From Mesorhizobium hawassense (GTDB taxonomy: Bacteria; Pseudomonadota; Alphaproteobacteria; Rhizobiales; Rhizobiaceae): a DNA stretch of 64,000 bases. The stretch is from contig NZ_QMBP01000012.1 in NCBI RefSeq assembly GCF_003289945.1, positions 62,001 to 126,000 of the forward strand. The letters are read 5' to 3'. The notes under the pieces are model-generated. The model made no database searches and was not told the DNA's origin. It saw nothing but the letters and a program-made list of their open reading frames with translations. Position numbers and translations under genes: made by a program. Positions 8,267 to 17,512 of this stretch are shown in pieces (position 1 is the stretch's first letter; every line of letters begins with the position of its first letter).

Positions 8267-9199
8267 ATGAAACCGAAGATCTTCATTGACGGCGAACACG
8301 GCACGACTGGACTGCAGATCAGGGCGCTGCTTGCCGACCGCGGCGACCTGGAGATCATCTCCATCCCGACGGAACGCCGCAAGGAAGCTGCCGCCCGCGC
8401 CGAATTCCTCAACGCGGCCGACGTCGCGATCCTTTGCCTGCCGGACGCCGCCGCCAAGGAAAGCGTGTCGCTGATCGAAAACGACACGACCAAGGTGATC
8501 GACGCCTCGACGGCATTTCGCGTCGCCCAGGGCTGGGAATACGGCTTTGCCGAGATGGACAAGGACCAGGCGAGGAAGATTGCCGGCGCGACGCGCGTCG
8601 CCAATCCCGGCTGCTGGCCGCAAGGTCCGATCGCGACGCTGCGGCCGCTGGTTACGGCCGGTCTGCTGCCCCCTGACTTCCCGATCACCGTCAACGGCAT
8701 TTCCGGCTACTCCGGCGGCGGTCGGCCGATGATCGAGGACTATGTCGGCAAGGGTGAGGACGCGCCCGAGTTCCTGCCCTACGGCCTGACGCTGCAGCAC
8801 AAGCATGTGCCGGAGCTTCGCGCCTATGCGAAGCTGTCGCACGACCCGATCATGCAGCCGGCGGTCGGCAATTTCGCGCAAGGCATGATCACCGTGGTGC
8901 CGCTGCAACTCGGCGGTCTCGACCGCGTGCCGACAGGCGCCGAACTCCACGCTGCGATCGCCGACCACTACGCGTCCATCAAAGGCGGCGTGGTCGAGGT
9001 CGCGCCCTATACGCATATGGAGCGCATCCCGGAGATCGACCCGGAGGTCTATAACGGCACCAACCGGATGAAGGTCTATGTGTTCGCCAATGACGAGCGG
9101 GCGCAGGCGCTGCTGATGGCCGTCTACGACAATCTCGGCAAGGGCGCGTCGGGGGCCGCGGTGCAGAACCTCGACCTGATGCTCGGCATCGAGCACTGA
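8267..9199 (+). CDS. argC: N-acetyl-gamma-glutamyl-phosphate reductase, type 2
   Basis: A 310-residue short-form ArgC, which reduces N-acetylglutamyl phosphate to the semialdehyde with NADPH in arginine synthesis. The nucleotide-binding start is IFIDGEHGTTGLQIRALL, the nucleophilic cysteine lies in VANPGCWPQG, and the substrate region has GISGYSGGGRPMIEDY and LTLQHKHVPE. The length near 310 is typical of the type 2 enzymes of alphaproteobacteria. The ATG at 8267 is used because the upstream frame is the antisense or overlap of agmatinase. Confidence 0.93.
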   Translation: MKPKIFIDGEHGTTGLQIRALLADRGDLEIISIPTERRKEAAARAEFLNAADVAILCLPDAAAKESVSLIENDTTKVIDASTAFRVAQGWEYGFAEMDKDQARKIAGATRVANPGCWPQGPIATLRPLVTAGLLPPDFPITVNGISGYSGGGRPMIEDYVGKGEDAPEFLPYGLTLQHKHVPELRAYAKLSHDPIMQPAVGNFAQGMITVVPLQLGGLDRVPTGAELHAAIADHYASIKGGVVEVAPYTHMERIPEIDPEVYNGTNRMKVYVFANDERAQALLMAVYDNLGKGASGAAVQNLDLMLGIEH

Positions 9200-9205
9200 G
9201 CGGAT

Positions 9206-10037
9206 ATGCAGGCATTTCCCGAGCGCTGGAAACTCAGCGCTACCGAACTCATTGCCGAGACGTTTTCCAGCCGGATCTGGAGGGTGACGCGCGAGGACGG
9301 CTCGCCGGCAATCGTCAAGGATCTGAAACCCTTCGATGATGTCGCCGACGAGTTGCGCGGCGAGCACTATCTCGCCTGGCGACGCGGCGAAGGCGCAGTG
9401 CGGCTGCTTGGCCGTGACGGCAATCGCATGCTGCTCGAATATGCCGGCGAAAGATTGCTCTCGCAGCATCTTGCCGAGCATGGCGACGATGCGGCCACCG
9501 CGATTGTAGCCGAGGTGATGGCAAAGCTGTTTTCGCCGTCCGAGCGCACGCCGCCAGTAGACCTGCAGCCGCTACGAGCGGTTCGTCAGCCTTTTTCGAG
9601 CTGCCAAGGCGGAAAAGGATGCCGGCCGCGACATGCTTTATGTCGAGGCGGCGGCGATCGCCGAGCGGCTGCTTGCCGAGCCACATGCTGTCCGCCCGCT
9701 GCATGGCGACCTGCATCACGACAACATCCTGTTCGGGCCGCGCGGCTGGCTGGCGATCGATCCCAAGGGCGTCATCGGCGATCCCGGTTTCGATGCCGCC
9801 AACGTGTTCTACAACCCGCTCGACCACGACGATCTCTGCCTCGATCCGCGCCGGATCGCGCATATGGCCGAAGTGTTCGGCGAAACGCTCGGGCAGTCGC
9901 CGCGCGCCATCCTCGACAATGCGATCGCTTATGGCTGCCTGTCGGCCGCGTGGCATCGCGAGGACAAGAACGCGGTCGACGAGAACCGTGAACTGGCTGT
10001 CGCCGAGGCAGTCCGGACAGTGCGGGCAAAGCTCTGA
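9206..10037 (+). pseudogene. Aminoglycoside phosphotransferase-family protein, frameshifted
   Basis: The gene starts in one frame (MQAFPERWKLS to about DLQPL at 9572) and continues in another from YERFVSLFRAAK at 9573 to the stop at 10037. The two parts join into one APH/ChoK-like protein of about 276 residues. The N-lobe has AIVKDLKPF with the ATP-binding Lys. The C-lobe has the Brenner-type motif LHGDLHHDNIL and then AIDPKGVIGDPGFDAAN with the metal-binding Asp. The join needs two bases missing (or one extra) in the run CCGCTACGAG near 9569-9576. Without the shift the first frame runs on to 9991 as arginine-rich nonsense. The cause is either a real inactivating mutation or a sequence error. 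Six bases separate it from argC. Confidence 0.85.
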
Positions 10038-10113
10038 CCTTCGAGGCCACGGTAACCGTGGATTCACCATGATGGGCTACTGATGGGACCGAGCCTCCCA
10101 CAAAGGATTTCCC

Positions 10114-10431
10114 ATGGTCAGCGCGATCTTGAGCCCCGTCCAGTCGGTGCAATCTTCCTCGTCCGCATCGTCGGACGACGCGGCGCAGGAAGCAGCGCTC
10201 GAAAAGCAGATCCAGGCTTTGGAGGATCAGGCAAAGGCGGCTCAGGATGAAGCCGACGCGGCCAGGCTGCAGCAGCAAGCCGCGGCGCTCCAAGCCAAGC
10301 TCGACGCGCTCAAGGCCGCCGACAAAGCGAAGCAGGCTGATCAGAACCAGTCGACGACGTCCGCCGCAGCGGCGCGCCAGGCCGAGTTCGACAACGAACC
10401 GACGACCCAGTCGCATTTGTTCTCGATGTGA
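10114..10431 (+). CDS. Small coiled-coil protein of unknown function
   Basis: A 105-residue protein with no recognised family. A Ser-rich start (residues 1-20) is followed by a long Ala/Gln/Lys/Asp-rich stretch, residues 24-80, with heptad-like spacing (ALEKQIQALEDQAKAAQDEA and so on), which should form a single long coiled coil. The tail has EFDNEPTTQSHLFSM. There is no signal peptide. Codon use matches the neighbours. It is convergent with ctaA; the two stop codons are three bases apart. Confidence 0.65.
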   Translation: MVSAILSPVQSVQSSSSASSDDAAQEAALEKQIQALEDQAKAAQDEADAARLQQQAAALQAKLDALKAADKAKQADQNQSTTSAAAARQAEFDNEPTTQSHLFSM

Positions 10432-10434
10432 CCG

Positions 10435-11520
10435 TCAGCTCTTGACGGCTGTCGGCAGCGGGTAAGCGCCCTTGGTGCCGCGCCAATGCGCGGCGGCGAA
10501 GCCGAGCAACACGAGCGCGATCGCCTGATGCGTCAACGCCATGTGCAGCGGCACCTGCATCAGCAACGTCCCGATGCCGATCGAGGCCTGAACGACCACC
10601 AGCGCGAACAGAAGCGTGGCCCGGCGGGCATGTGTGGTGCCGGGCTGGCGCCGCCACGTCGCGAGCATATGCCAGAGCGCCACGACAAAGACCGTATAGG
10701 CGCCCAGCCGGTGGACGAACTGCACCGTCTTCGGATTTTCAAAGAAGTTCAGCCAAGCAGGCCTCAGGAGAAGCAGGTCGGACGGAATCAGCTTTCCATC
10801 CATCAACGGCCACGTGTTGTAGGAAAGGCCCGCGTGCAGCCCTGCGACAAGCCCGCCGAGATAGATCTGGATCAGCGCCAGGAGCACGATGAAGCCAGCG
10901 AGTCTTTGCGTCGCCCGATCGGCTGCGGGCTCGGAATGCGGCGCCAGGCCCCGCGCCACCACCATGGTCGCGGTGAAGATCAGCGCGGCAAGCGTCAGGT
11001 GCGTCGCCAATCGGTACTGGCTGACCGAAACGCGGTCGACCAGGCCCGAAGCCACCATCCACCAGCCGATGGCGCCTTGCAGCCCGCCGAGCGCCAGTAT
11101 GCCGACGAGCTTCAGCCCAAGCCCCCGTTCGATGCGTCGTGTCGCCCAGAAGAACAGCAGCGGCAGGGCAAAGACCACGCCGACGCCGCGCGCCAGGATG
11201 CGGTGCGCCCACTCCCACCAGAAGATCGACTTGAAGTCCTCGACGCTCATACCCTTGTTGATCTCGGCATATTGCGGGATCTGCTGGTAGCGCTGGAACT
11301 CTTCCTGCCATTCGGCGTCGCTGAGCGGCGGGATGACGCCGTGAATCGGCTGCCACTGGGTGATCGACAGCCCTGAGCCGGTGAGACGCGTGGAACCGCC
11401 GACCAGCACCAGCGCGAACAGCACGAGCAGCATGACGTAGAGCCAACCGCGCACCAGCGCGCGGTTGGTGACGTCGCGGTCGCGTGCGGCATGTGGGGCC
11501 GTGGCGGTGATGTCAGCCAT
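10435..11520 (-). CDS. ctaA: Heme A synthase (COX15/CtaA)
   Basis: A 361-residue polytopic inner-membrane enzyme that oxidises the C8 methyl of heme O to the formyl group of heme A for cytochrome c oxidase. It has eight hydrophobic segments. The typical CtaA type 2 features are seen: GGSTRLTGSGLSITQW in the first loop, WEWAHRILARGVG with its heme-ligand His, and later histidines in VHRLGAYT and LTHQAIAL. The ATG at 11520 (MADITATAP) is preferred to the upstream frame extension to 11628, which is arginine-rich and unlikely. No other cytochrome oxidase gene is in the window. Confidence 0.93.
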   Translation of the reverse strand: MADITATAPHAARDRDVTNRALVRGWLYVMLLVLFALVLVGGSTRLTGSGLSITQWQPIHGVIPPLSDAEWQEEFQRYQQIPQYAEINKGMSVEDFKSIFWWEWAHRILARGVGVVFALPLLFFWATRRIERGLGLKLVGILALGGLQGAIGWWMVASGLVDRVSVSQYRLATHLTLAALIFTATMVVARGLAPHSEPAADRATQRLAGFIVLLALIQIYLGGLVAGLHAGLSYNTWPLMDGKLIPSDLLLLRPAWLNFFENPKTVQFVHRLGAYTVFVVALWHMLATWRRQPGTTHARRATLLFALVVVQASIGIGTLLMQVPLHMALTHQAIALVLLGFAAAHWRGTKGAYPLPTAVKS

Positions 11521-11672
11521 GGGCGTATTCCAGCGATTGAAAACGGCGGATTGGTGGACCATGGCCGCCCGGCTGACAAGGCCGGACAGCGCGGCACGCC
11601 GTCGCGCCGGGTCGCGACGGTTGCGCACGCCCTCCGTTCGGCCTAAGCGAAGCGGGTCAACGGGACCGCGAC

Positions 11673-11888
11673 ATGCCCCTTCGCCTGAAAAAGCTGATCG
11701 GAACCATCCTGCTGGTGGCGCTGGTCGTCATCTACGCGCTGATCGCCTCCGCCGTCGCGGTCACCAGGCTGGTCGAATACGGCCCGGTGGTGCATCTCCT
11801 GTTCTTTCTGTTCAGCGGCCTGTTGTGGGTGCTGCCGGCCATGGGCATCATCAAATGGCTTATGATAGAGCGTCGCCCGAACGGTTGA
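11673..11888 (+). CDS. DUF2842 small membrane protein
   Basis: A 71-residue protein with two transmembrane helices (about residues 7-30 and 39-62) joined by a short loop with EYGPVVH, ending in MIERRPNG. This matches the alphaproteobacterial DUF2842 family, whose function is unknown. The start at 11673 (MPLRLKKLIGT) gives a basic cytoplasmic N-terminus. It is divergent from ctaA with about 150 bases between them. Confidence 0.75.
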   Translation: MPLRLKKLIGTILLVALVVIYALIASAVAVTRLVEYGPVVHLLFFLFSGLLWVLPAMGIIKWLMIERRPNG

Positions 11889-12010
11889 ACCTCGCAGGCG
11901 CGCCAACGCGAATGTGATTCCAACGCGCATGGCGGGCTCGAGGCCCAGCTCGAATGGATGAGCGCGCCGGACACATAGCGCTGTTCCACAAATGCTGATC
12001 GAAGCGCGGG

Positions 12011-13069
12011 CTAGATGGTCACCACCATCTTACCAGCATTGGCAAGCGGCGTCGTGATGCCTGACAGCATCGTGCGGATGTGGGCCACGCTCTGATAGCG
12101 GCCGTTGACGGAGATGCGCGGCAGCGCGTGCGGGAAGCCGGCATGCTCGGCGCGCAGCACACCGTGGCGTGTGGTCACCGCCGAGGCATAACCCGCGTCG
12201 CGGGCGAAACCCACCTCGCGGCAACCGACGGCGCTGGCATAGCCGTAGGGGTAAGCCAGATGGCGCGGCTCCTCGCCGAGCTTTTCCGCGAGGATGCGGC
12301 GGACGTCGCCGATCTCATGGCGCGCGTCGGCTTCGGACAGCCGCTTCAAGTTTCGATGGTTGACGGTATGCGCGCCGATGGTCACCAGCTTGTGCGCGGC
12401 CATGGCGCGGAGCTCATCCCAGTTCATCAAGGCGCACGCTCGGCCCGAGCCGAATTCGTAGCCATTCGAACGGGCCAGTTCGCGCAGTGCGGCGCCCTGC
12501 TGCTGCTCGGCGACTTCCACGGTCAGCCAGGCGTTCAGCCGCGCCACGGCCTGGATCTTGCGGCCCGGCGTCGAGCAATCGATGACTGTCGATCCGCCCG
12601 CCGTCTTCAGTGTCAGGCGCGAGCTTGTGTCGACGATGTCCTCGACTACATCCCACCAGAGGTCGGCGGCGCCGTCGATCAAGCCTGGGGCGACATAGAT
12701 CGTGATCGGCGTGCCGTGCTTTTCCAGCACCGGCAGCGCTTCCGTCATGTTGTCGCGATAGGCGTCGTCGGCGGTGATGGTGGCGAACTGGCCACCCTTC
12801 CCGCCAGCGTCGATGCGCTCGATCGCTTCATCAAGAGAAACAAAGGTATAGCCCCTTGCCTTCATGTCGGCGATCAGCCTGTCGAGGAAAGCGGGAGCGA
12901 TGTTGAGGTGCCGGTTGACGCTGTTCGGCTTCTCCGGCGCCGCGGTGACGCGATGCAGCATCAGGATGGCGCCGATGCCGCCGACAAACGGCCGCGCCAG
13001 AGGCGCCAAGCCGGTGTAGCGGGCAAGGTTCAACGCCAGCTTCCGGATTGCCTCGCCCCCGTCGATCAT
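12011..13069 (-). CDS. Polysaccharide deacetylase family protein
   Basis: A 352-residue NodB-fold (carbohydrate esterase 4) protein. The first metal-binding motif is FATITADDAYRDN (TADDAY rather than the more common TFDDG), and the His pair is in IGAHTVNHRNL. HLAYPYGYASAV is the next conserved segment. The Asp-Asp and His-x3-His pattern suggests metal binding is kept. No signal peptide is evident, so it may act in the cytoplasm, as do some exopolysaccharide-cluster deacetylases. The ATG at 13069 has AAGGTGAAGGA just before it; the frame is open to 13207. It is divergent from the CelD-like gene and probably belongs to the exopolysaccharide cluster. Confidence 0.85.
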   Translation of the reverse strand: MIDGGEAIRKLALNLARYTGLAPLARPFVGGIGAILMLHRVTAAPEKPNSVNRHLNIAPAFLDRLIADMKARGYTFVSLDEAIERIDAGGKGGQFATITADDAYRDNMTEALPVLEKHGTPITIYVAPGLIDGAADLWWDVVEDIVDTSSRLTLKTAGGSTVIDCSTPGRKIQAVARLNAWLTVEVAEQQQGAALRELARSNGYEFGSGRACALMNWDELRAMAAHKLVTIGAHTVNHRNLKRLSEADARHEIGDVRRILAEKLGEEPRHLAYPYGYASAVGCREVGFARDAGYASAVTTRHGVLRAEHAGFPHALPRISVNGRYQSVAHIRTMLSGITTPLANAGKMVVTI

Positions 13070-13160
13070 TCCTTCACCTTTTGCGCCTAGGCTCATCCAA
13101 GCACGAATTGCGCCTATGCGAACCCCCAAGTCGGAACCAATACGTCTTAAGGATTGAGGT

Positions 13161-14381
13161 ATGGTTGACGCCGCCGCGTCATTTGACGGCAACCGGGTCG
13201 CGGCCAACGAGGTTTCCGTGCGGGCTGGTCAGGGCCGGTGGGCTGCGACCACGAGCGATAGCGCCGGCCTCGCGGACTACGCGCAATTTAGCGCCTCGGC
13301 GCTGCACGCGCCGGCGCAAAGTACATCCTGGGTCAGTAACTGGGCGGCCGCGACCGGCGCCGACATCATTGTCGCGACGCTTGCCTGCGACGGCCGTCCG
13401 GCGCTTTCGCTTGCATTGGAAGTCGTGCGCCACGGCCCATTCAAGGTCGCGCGTTTCACCGGCGGGCGTCACGCCAACGGCAATTTCGCGGCGGCTGACC
13501 CGCGCTTGCTGCCTGCCATCGACGGCCCGGCGATCCGTTCGATGTTCCAGGCGGTCGCCAGGGCACGGCCGGAGGTCGACCTGATCTCGCTGGAACGGCT
13601 GCTGCCCGATCTCGACGGCGTCGCCAACCCGCTGGCGGCGCTGCCAAGCTTCCCAAGTCCGAACCTTTCGCTTGCGGTCGATCTCGACGGCGGGTTCGAC
13701 GCGCTGCTGTCGCGCGCGAGCGGCAAGCGCAAGCGCAAGAAGCATCGTTCGCAAACGCGCAAGTTCGAGGCGGTCGGAACCTTCCGCCGCATCGAGGCCC
13801 GCACCCCCGAAGAGGTCGACAGGCTGCTCAATGCCTTCCTCGACATGAAGGAAGCGCGTTTCGCCAAGATGGGCATCGCCAATGTCTTTGGCGATGCGGG
13901 CGTGCGCGCCTTCTTCAGGGCGCTGTTTGCCGATGCGCTGACCGAGGAAAAGCCTTCCTTCCTGCTGCATGGGCTGGAGGTGGCGGGAAAGCTGCGCGCG
14001 GTGACCGGCTCCAGCCGCTCGGGCAAGCGCCTGATCTGCGAGTTCGGCGCCATCGTCGAGGACGATCTCGCCTTCACCAGCCCCGGCGACTTCCTGTTCT
14101 TCGACAACATCCAGGAAGCCTGCGAGCTCGGCTTCAATGTCTACGACTTCTCGGTCGGCGACGAGCCTTACAAACGGCTCTGGTGCGATATCGAGACCCA
14201 GCATTTCGAAGTGCTGGCGCCGCTGACACTGAAAGGCCGCGCGCTGGCGACTACGATGCGGCAAGGCGCGCGCGCCAAGGCCTTCGTCAAGAACAACCCG
14301 ACGGTCTGGAAGCTGACCAAGATGCTGCGCCGCAAGACGGCGGGTCAGGCTGCGCCCGCGCCAGCCGACGACGATAACTGA
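13161..14381 (+). CDS. CelD/BcsL-like GNAT acetyltransferase
   Basis: A 406-residue protein of the CelD-like (Acetyltransf_6) family, found in cellulose and exopolysaccharide loci. The family pattern is a first half with mixed strands (TSWVSNWAAATGADIIV) and a C-terminal GNAT fold with KRKRKKHRSQTRKFEA, FLDMKEARFAKMG, and the closing DFSVGDEPYKRLW. The last motif is nearly diagnostic. The role would be acyl modification of the polysaccharide or of a precursor (inference). It lies between the divergent deacetylase and the convergent Wzc-like gene. Confidence 0.82.
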   Translation: MVDAAASFDGNRVAANEVSVRAGQGRWAATTSDSAGLADYAQFSASALHAPAQSTSWVSNWAAATGADIIVATLACDGRPALSLALEVVRHGPFKVARFTGGRHANGNFAAADPRLLPAIDGPAIRSMFQAVARARPEVDLISLERLLPDLDGVANPLAALPSFPSPNLSLAVDLDGGFDALLSRASGKRKRKKHRSQTRKFEAVGTFRRIEARTPEEVDRLLNAFLDMKEARFAKMGIANVFGDAGVRAFFRALFADALTEEKPSFLLHGLEVAGKLRAVTGSSRSGKRLICEFGAIVEDDLAFTSPGDFLFFDNIQEACELGFNVYDFSVGDEPYKRLWCDIETQHFEVLAPLTLKGRALATTMRQGARAKAFVKNNPTVWKLTKMLRRKTAGQAAPAPADDDN

Positions 14382-14443
14382 TCATCCCCCCTTTGAAACG
14401 GACGACACTGCTGCTTCCGCACCGTCCGACCTGTGTGCTGTGC

Positions 14444-16675
14444 TCAGGCCGCCGAGCGGCGTCCCGGCACGGGCGTTCCCGGCGGTTCGTGGCCGACCGG
14501 CGTCACCAGCGTCAGATTCGGGTAGCCATTCTCGATCAGCTTGAACGCCGCCTGCGTCACCTGGTCGTCGGCTTCCAGCATCGACAGGAAGACCTCGGTG
14601 CCGTCGCCAACCAGGCGGCCGATGCCTTGCGCGTCGGCAGGGCCGCATTCGACCACCACCAGGTCATAGGCGGTGGTCAGCGACTGCATGATGATCGGCA
14701 GCCGGTCAGCGGCGCGCATGGCGCGGACCGGATCCGCGGTGCCGACGGGAACGACGTGCGCATCCGAATAAAGATCAGGATGGATGACGTCGCTGAACTG
14801 CGCCTCGGACGCCAGCAGATTGGTGATGCCGGGGAAAAGGCTCGAGTCCAGCATCGGCCGCGACGCCGCGCCCGATGCGGTCAGATCGAGCAGCAGCACG
14901 CGCAGGCCGGCATCCGACACTTCGCGCGCCACCAGCACGGCGGAGGCAGCTGCCTCGTCGCCTTCCGGCGATACGAAGATCGCGCGCGCCGTGCCGGAGG
15001 CGATCAGTTTCTCCGCCGCCTTGTCGACGTCGATCTCGCCGAGCCTGGACGGAAGCGGTTCGGGTTTCGGCGCGGGCATGGACTGCTTTGCCTCGATGGG
15101 GTCCGCCTCCATTGCGCGGGTCTCCGCCATCCGAGGCTCTTCCGGCAATCGCTCGTGGCGCATGGCCGCTTCGTAGGGGGCGAAAGGACTGTCACCTTCC
15201 CCATCCGCCGCGACCGCCGACTCGGTGCGCGCCACGGGCATCGCCACCTGCTCGATATTGGCGAAGCGCGCGCCGGCGGCCGGACGCATGGCGCGGCCCG
15301 AGAACAGTTCGCCGAGCAGCGTCCCGATCGCCATCAGCAGCAGCGAAGCGGCAGCGGCGGCCCCGGTGATCGGCCCGATTTTCGGGAAATAGGGCTGCGA
15401 CGGCACCTGTGCTTGCGCGATCAGGCTCGCCGCGACGGGCGAGTATTTCCGATCCTTGCGCGAGGCCACTGCGTTGTAGCTTGTCATATAGGATTCAAGC
15501 TGTTGGCGCTGAACGTTCGCGTCCCGCTGCAAGGCGTCCAGTTGCACCTGCTGCTCGCCGGCGCGGGCGGAGGCTGCCTTCAGGGTGTTGACGTCCGCAA
15601 CCAGCTGGTCCTCGCGGGCCTTGGCCGTCTGGGCCTGGGCCGACAGCCCCCGAATGATCTTTTGAGCCTCGTTGCGAATCTGACCGTCGAGGTCGGCAAG
15701 CTGCGACTTCAGCGCCCGGATGCGCGGATGGTTGTCGAGCAAGGTCGTCGAAAGATCGGCGATGTTGGCCCTGAGCTCCACCTGGCGCTCGCGCAGACGC
15801 TGGATCAGCTCGGAAGACAGGACTTCCGGCACGCTGTCCAGCGAACCGCCATTCTGCAGCGCCCGGCGCACGCTCTCGGCGCTCGCCTCGGCGGCGGCGC
15901 GATTGGCGCGCACCCGCGACAATTCGCTCGACAGTTCGGCGAGCTGCTGAGTCGGAAGCACCGCATTGTTGCCGCCCATCAGAAGGTCTGACTGGGCGCG
16001 GAACGCCGCGACCTTGGCCTCGGCATCCTTCACGCGATTCTGCAGGTCGGCGATTTCGGGCGCCAGAAAGTCGGTGGCGGCGGCGTTCGATTCGAGCTTG
16101 GCGTCGCCCTTCGAGGCGATATAGGCGTCGGCAATGCCGTTCGCGACCGCCGCGGCGAGCTTGGGATCCTTCGAGGCGAATTCGATCGCGATGGCGCGCG
16201 TCTTTTCAACGGCATAGACATTGAGCTTGTCGTGCATGGCGTTCAGCACGCGCTCTTCCGGCGGGATGTCGAAGGGATCGCTTTTCAGGCCGACGAGGAC
16301 CAGCACGCGCCCCAGCGCCGACATCTTCAGCGTCTCGTCGAACTCCGGCAGCTTGTCCAGGTTGAGCTTGGTCGCCACCTGCTTGAGGATGTCGGGAGAG
16401 GAAATGATCTGGACCTGGGTGGCCACGCCCTGTTCGTCGAGAATCGGCTTGTCGTCGTCATTGGTGCCCGGCGGCCGGGTGAATTCCGATTCGCGCGAGC
16501 CGATCTCCAGCTTGGCCGTCGCCTTGTAATAGGGTGTCGCGAGCCAGGCCAAAGCAAAGGCCAGTCCGGTGACCAGAAGCGTCACAACAACAATGCGCAG
16601 CCAATTCCGCCCCAGACTGGCGAAAAGCTGTCTCAGATCGACATCGACGTCTGCGGCCGCGGACTGAACGGACAT
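14444..16675 (-). CDS. Wzc/ExoP-like polysaccharide chain-length protein with degenerate kinase domain
   Basis: A 743-residue polysaccharide co-polymerase. An N-terminal transmembrane helix (about residues 25-47) is followed by the Wzz domain (ATPYYKATAKLEIG) and long periplasmic coiled coils to about residue 420. A second helix near 430-450 comes after the proline motif PSQPYFPKIGP. The cytoplasmic part ends in a P-loop-like fold from about residue 565. There the expected Walker A is replaced by FVSPEGDEAAASAV, without the GK[S/T], and the Walker A' strand reads VLLLDLTASG. There is no C-terminal tyrosine cluster. The fold is therefore kept but ATP binding and tyrosine phosphorylation are probably lost. 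The ATG at 16675 (MSVQSAA) is used. It is divergent from the Wza-like gene. Confidence 0.87.
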   Translation of the reverse strand: MSVQSAAADVDVDLRQLFASLGRNWLRIVVVTLLVTGLAFALAWLATPYYKATAKLEIGSRESEFTRPPGTNDDDKPILDEQGVATQVQIISSPDILKQVATKLNLDKLPEFDETLKMSALGRVLVLVGLKSDPFDIPPEERVLNAMHDKLNVYAVEKTRAIAIEFASKDPKLAAAVANGIADAYIASKGDAKLESNAAATDFLAPEIADLQNRVKDAEAKVAAFRAQSDLLMGGNNAVLPTQQLAELSSELSRVRANRAAAEASAESVRRALQNGGSLDSVPEVLSSELIQRLRERQVELRANIADLSTTLLDNHPRIRALKSQLADLDGQIRNEAQKIIRGLSAQAQTAKAREDQLVADVNTLKAASARAGEQQVQLDALQRDANVQRQQLESYMTSYNAVASRKDRKYSPVAASLIAQAQVPSQPYFPKIGPITGAAAAASLLLMAIGTLLGELFSGRAMRPAAGARFANIEQVAMPVARTESAVAADGEGDSPFAPYEAAMRHERLPEEPRMAETRAMEADPIEAKQSMPAPKPEPLPSRLGEIDVDKAAEKLIASGTARAIFVSPEGDEAAASAVLVAREVSDAGLRVLLLDLTASGAASRPMLDSSLFPGITNLLASEAQFSDVIHPDLYSDAHVVPVGTADPVRAMRAADRLPIIMQSLTTAYDLVVVECGPADAQGIGRLVGDGTEVFLSMLEADDQVTQAAFKLIENGYPNLTLVTPVGHEPPGTPVPGRRSAA

Positions 16676-16938
16676 GCATCCTGCTCCGAAGTATGAGTCG
16701 AGGATGGACCGTAAACAACTATGGTAACTCACCCGTTAAGAAGAGAACGAACCGCTACTGGGGCGGGACCCAAGAACATTAGGCGAAAGCCATATAAAGA
16801 CTCTGTTTTTTGCTGATCGTCGCTCGCTCAGGACGCCTTCCTTTACCGCCCATTAACCCTAACAGGATGATAACGGCCGTACGTCCTGGGGTTGACCGCA
16901 GCGGTTGCGGCGCGAGCGATGAAGGTTCCTGACCGGTC

Positions 16939-17502
16939 ATGAAAAGCACAGCTTCTCTCTTTCGCGCTTTCATCGTCCTGTCGCTGCTCACCGGTTGCTC
17001 GAGTTACCGCCCGACGCCCGCTGCCTTCCATGAAGTGCTCGATCAGCCTTACCGACTCGGCGCCGGCGACCGCGTCCGTGTCACGGTGTTCGAGCAGGAC
17101 GGGTTGACCAACACCTACAGCGTCGACCAGTCCGGCTACCTCTCCTTCCCGCTGGTCGGCGCCGTGCCGGCGCGCGGCCACACCGCGCAGCAGCTGGAAA
17201 AGGAAATCGCCGACAAATTGCGCCAAGGCTATTTGCGCGATCCCGACGTTTCGGTGGAGATCGACCGCTACCGCCCGATCTTCGTCATGGGCGAGGTGGG
17301 CGCCGCCGGCCAGTATTCCTACGTGCCGGGCTTGACTGTGCAAAAGGCCATCGCGATCGCCGGCGGCTTCACGCCGCGCGCCAACCAGGAGAGCGTCGAC
17401 ATCACCCGCGACATCAACGGCAAGGTGATGACCGGCAGGGTGGTGACATCCGACCCGCTGCTGCCCGGCGACACCGTCTACGTCCGCGAACGCCTGTTCT
17501 GA
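16939..17502 (+). CDS. Wza-like polysaccharide export lipoprotein (short form)
   Basis: A 187-residue outer-membrane polysaccharide exporter of the Poly_export family. A lipoprotein signal ends in the lipobox LLTGC (Cys at about residue 20). The Poly_export domain follows (YRLGAGDRVRVTVFEQDG), then SLBB-type repeats (IFVMGEVGAAGQYSYVPGLTVQKAIAIAGG and VDITRDINGKV, split here only for description). Classical Wza is about 380 residues and has a C-terminal transmembrane helix. This short form ends after PGDTVYVRERLF. Short forms are common in rhizobia. It is followed 10 bases later by the GT4 gene. Confidence 0.88.
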   Translation: MKSTASLFRAFIVLSLLTGCSSYRPTPAAFHEVLDQPYRLGAGDRVRVTVFEQDGLTNTYSVDQSGYLSFPLVGAVPARGHTAQQLEKEIADKLRQGYLRDPDVSVEIDRYRPIFVMGEVGAAGQYSYVPGLTVQKAIAIAGGFTPRANQESVDITRDINGKVMTGRVVTSDPLLPGDTVYVRERLF

Positions 17503-17512
17503 AAAAACCGTC

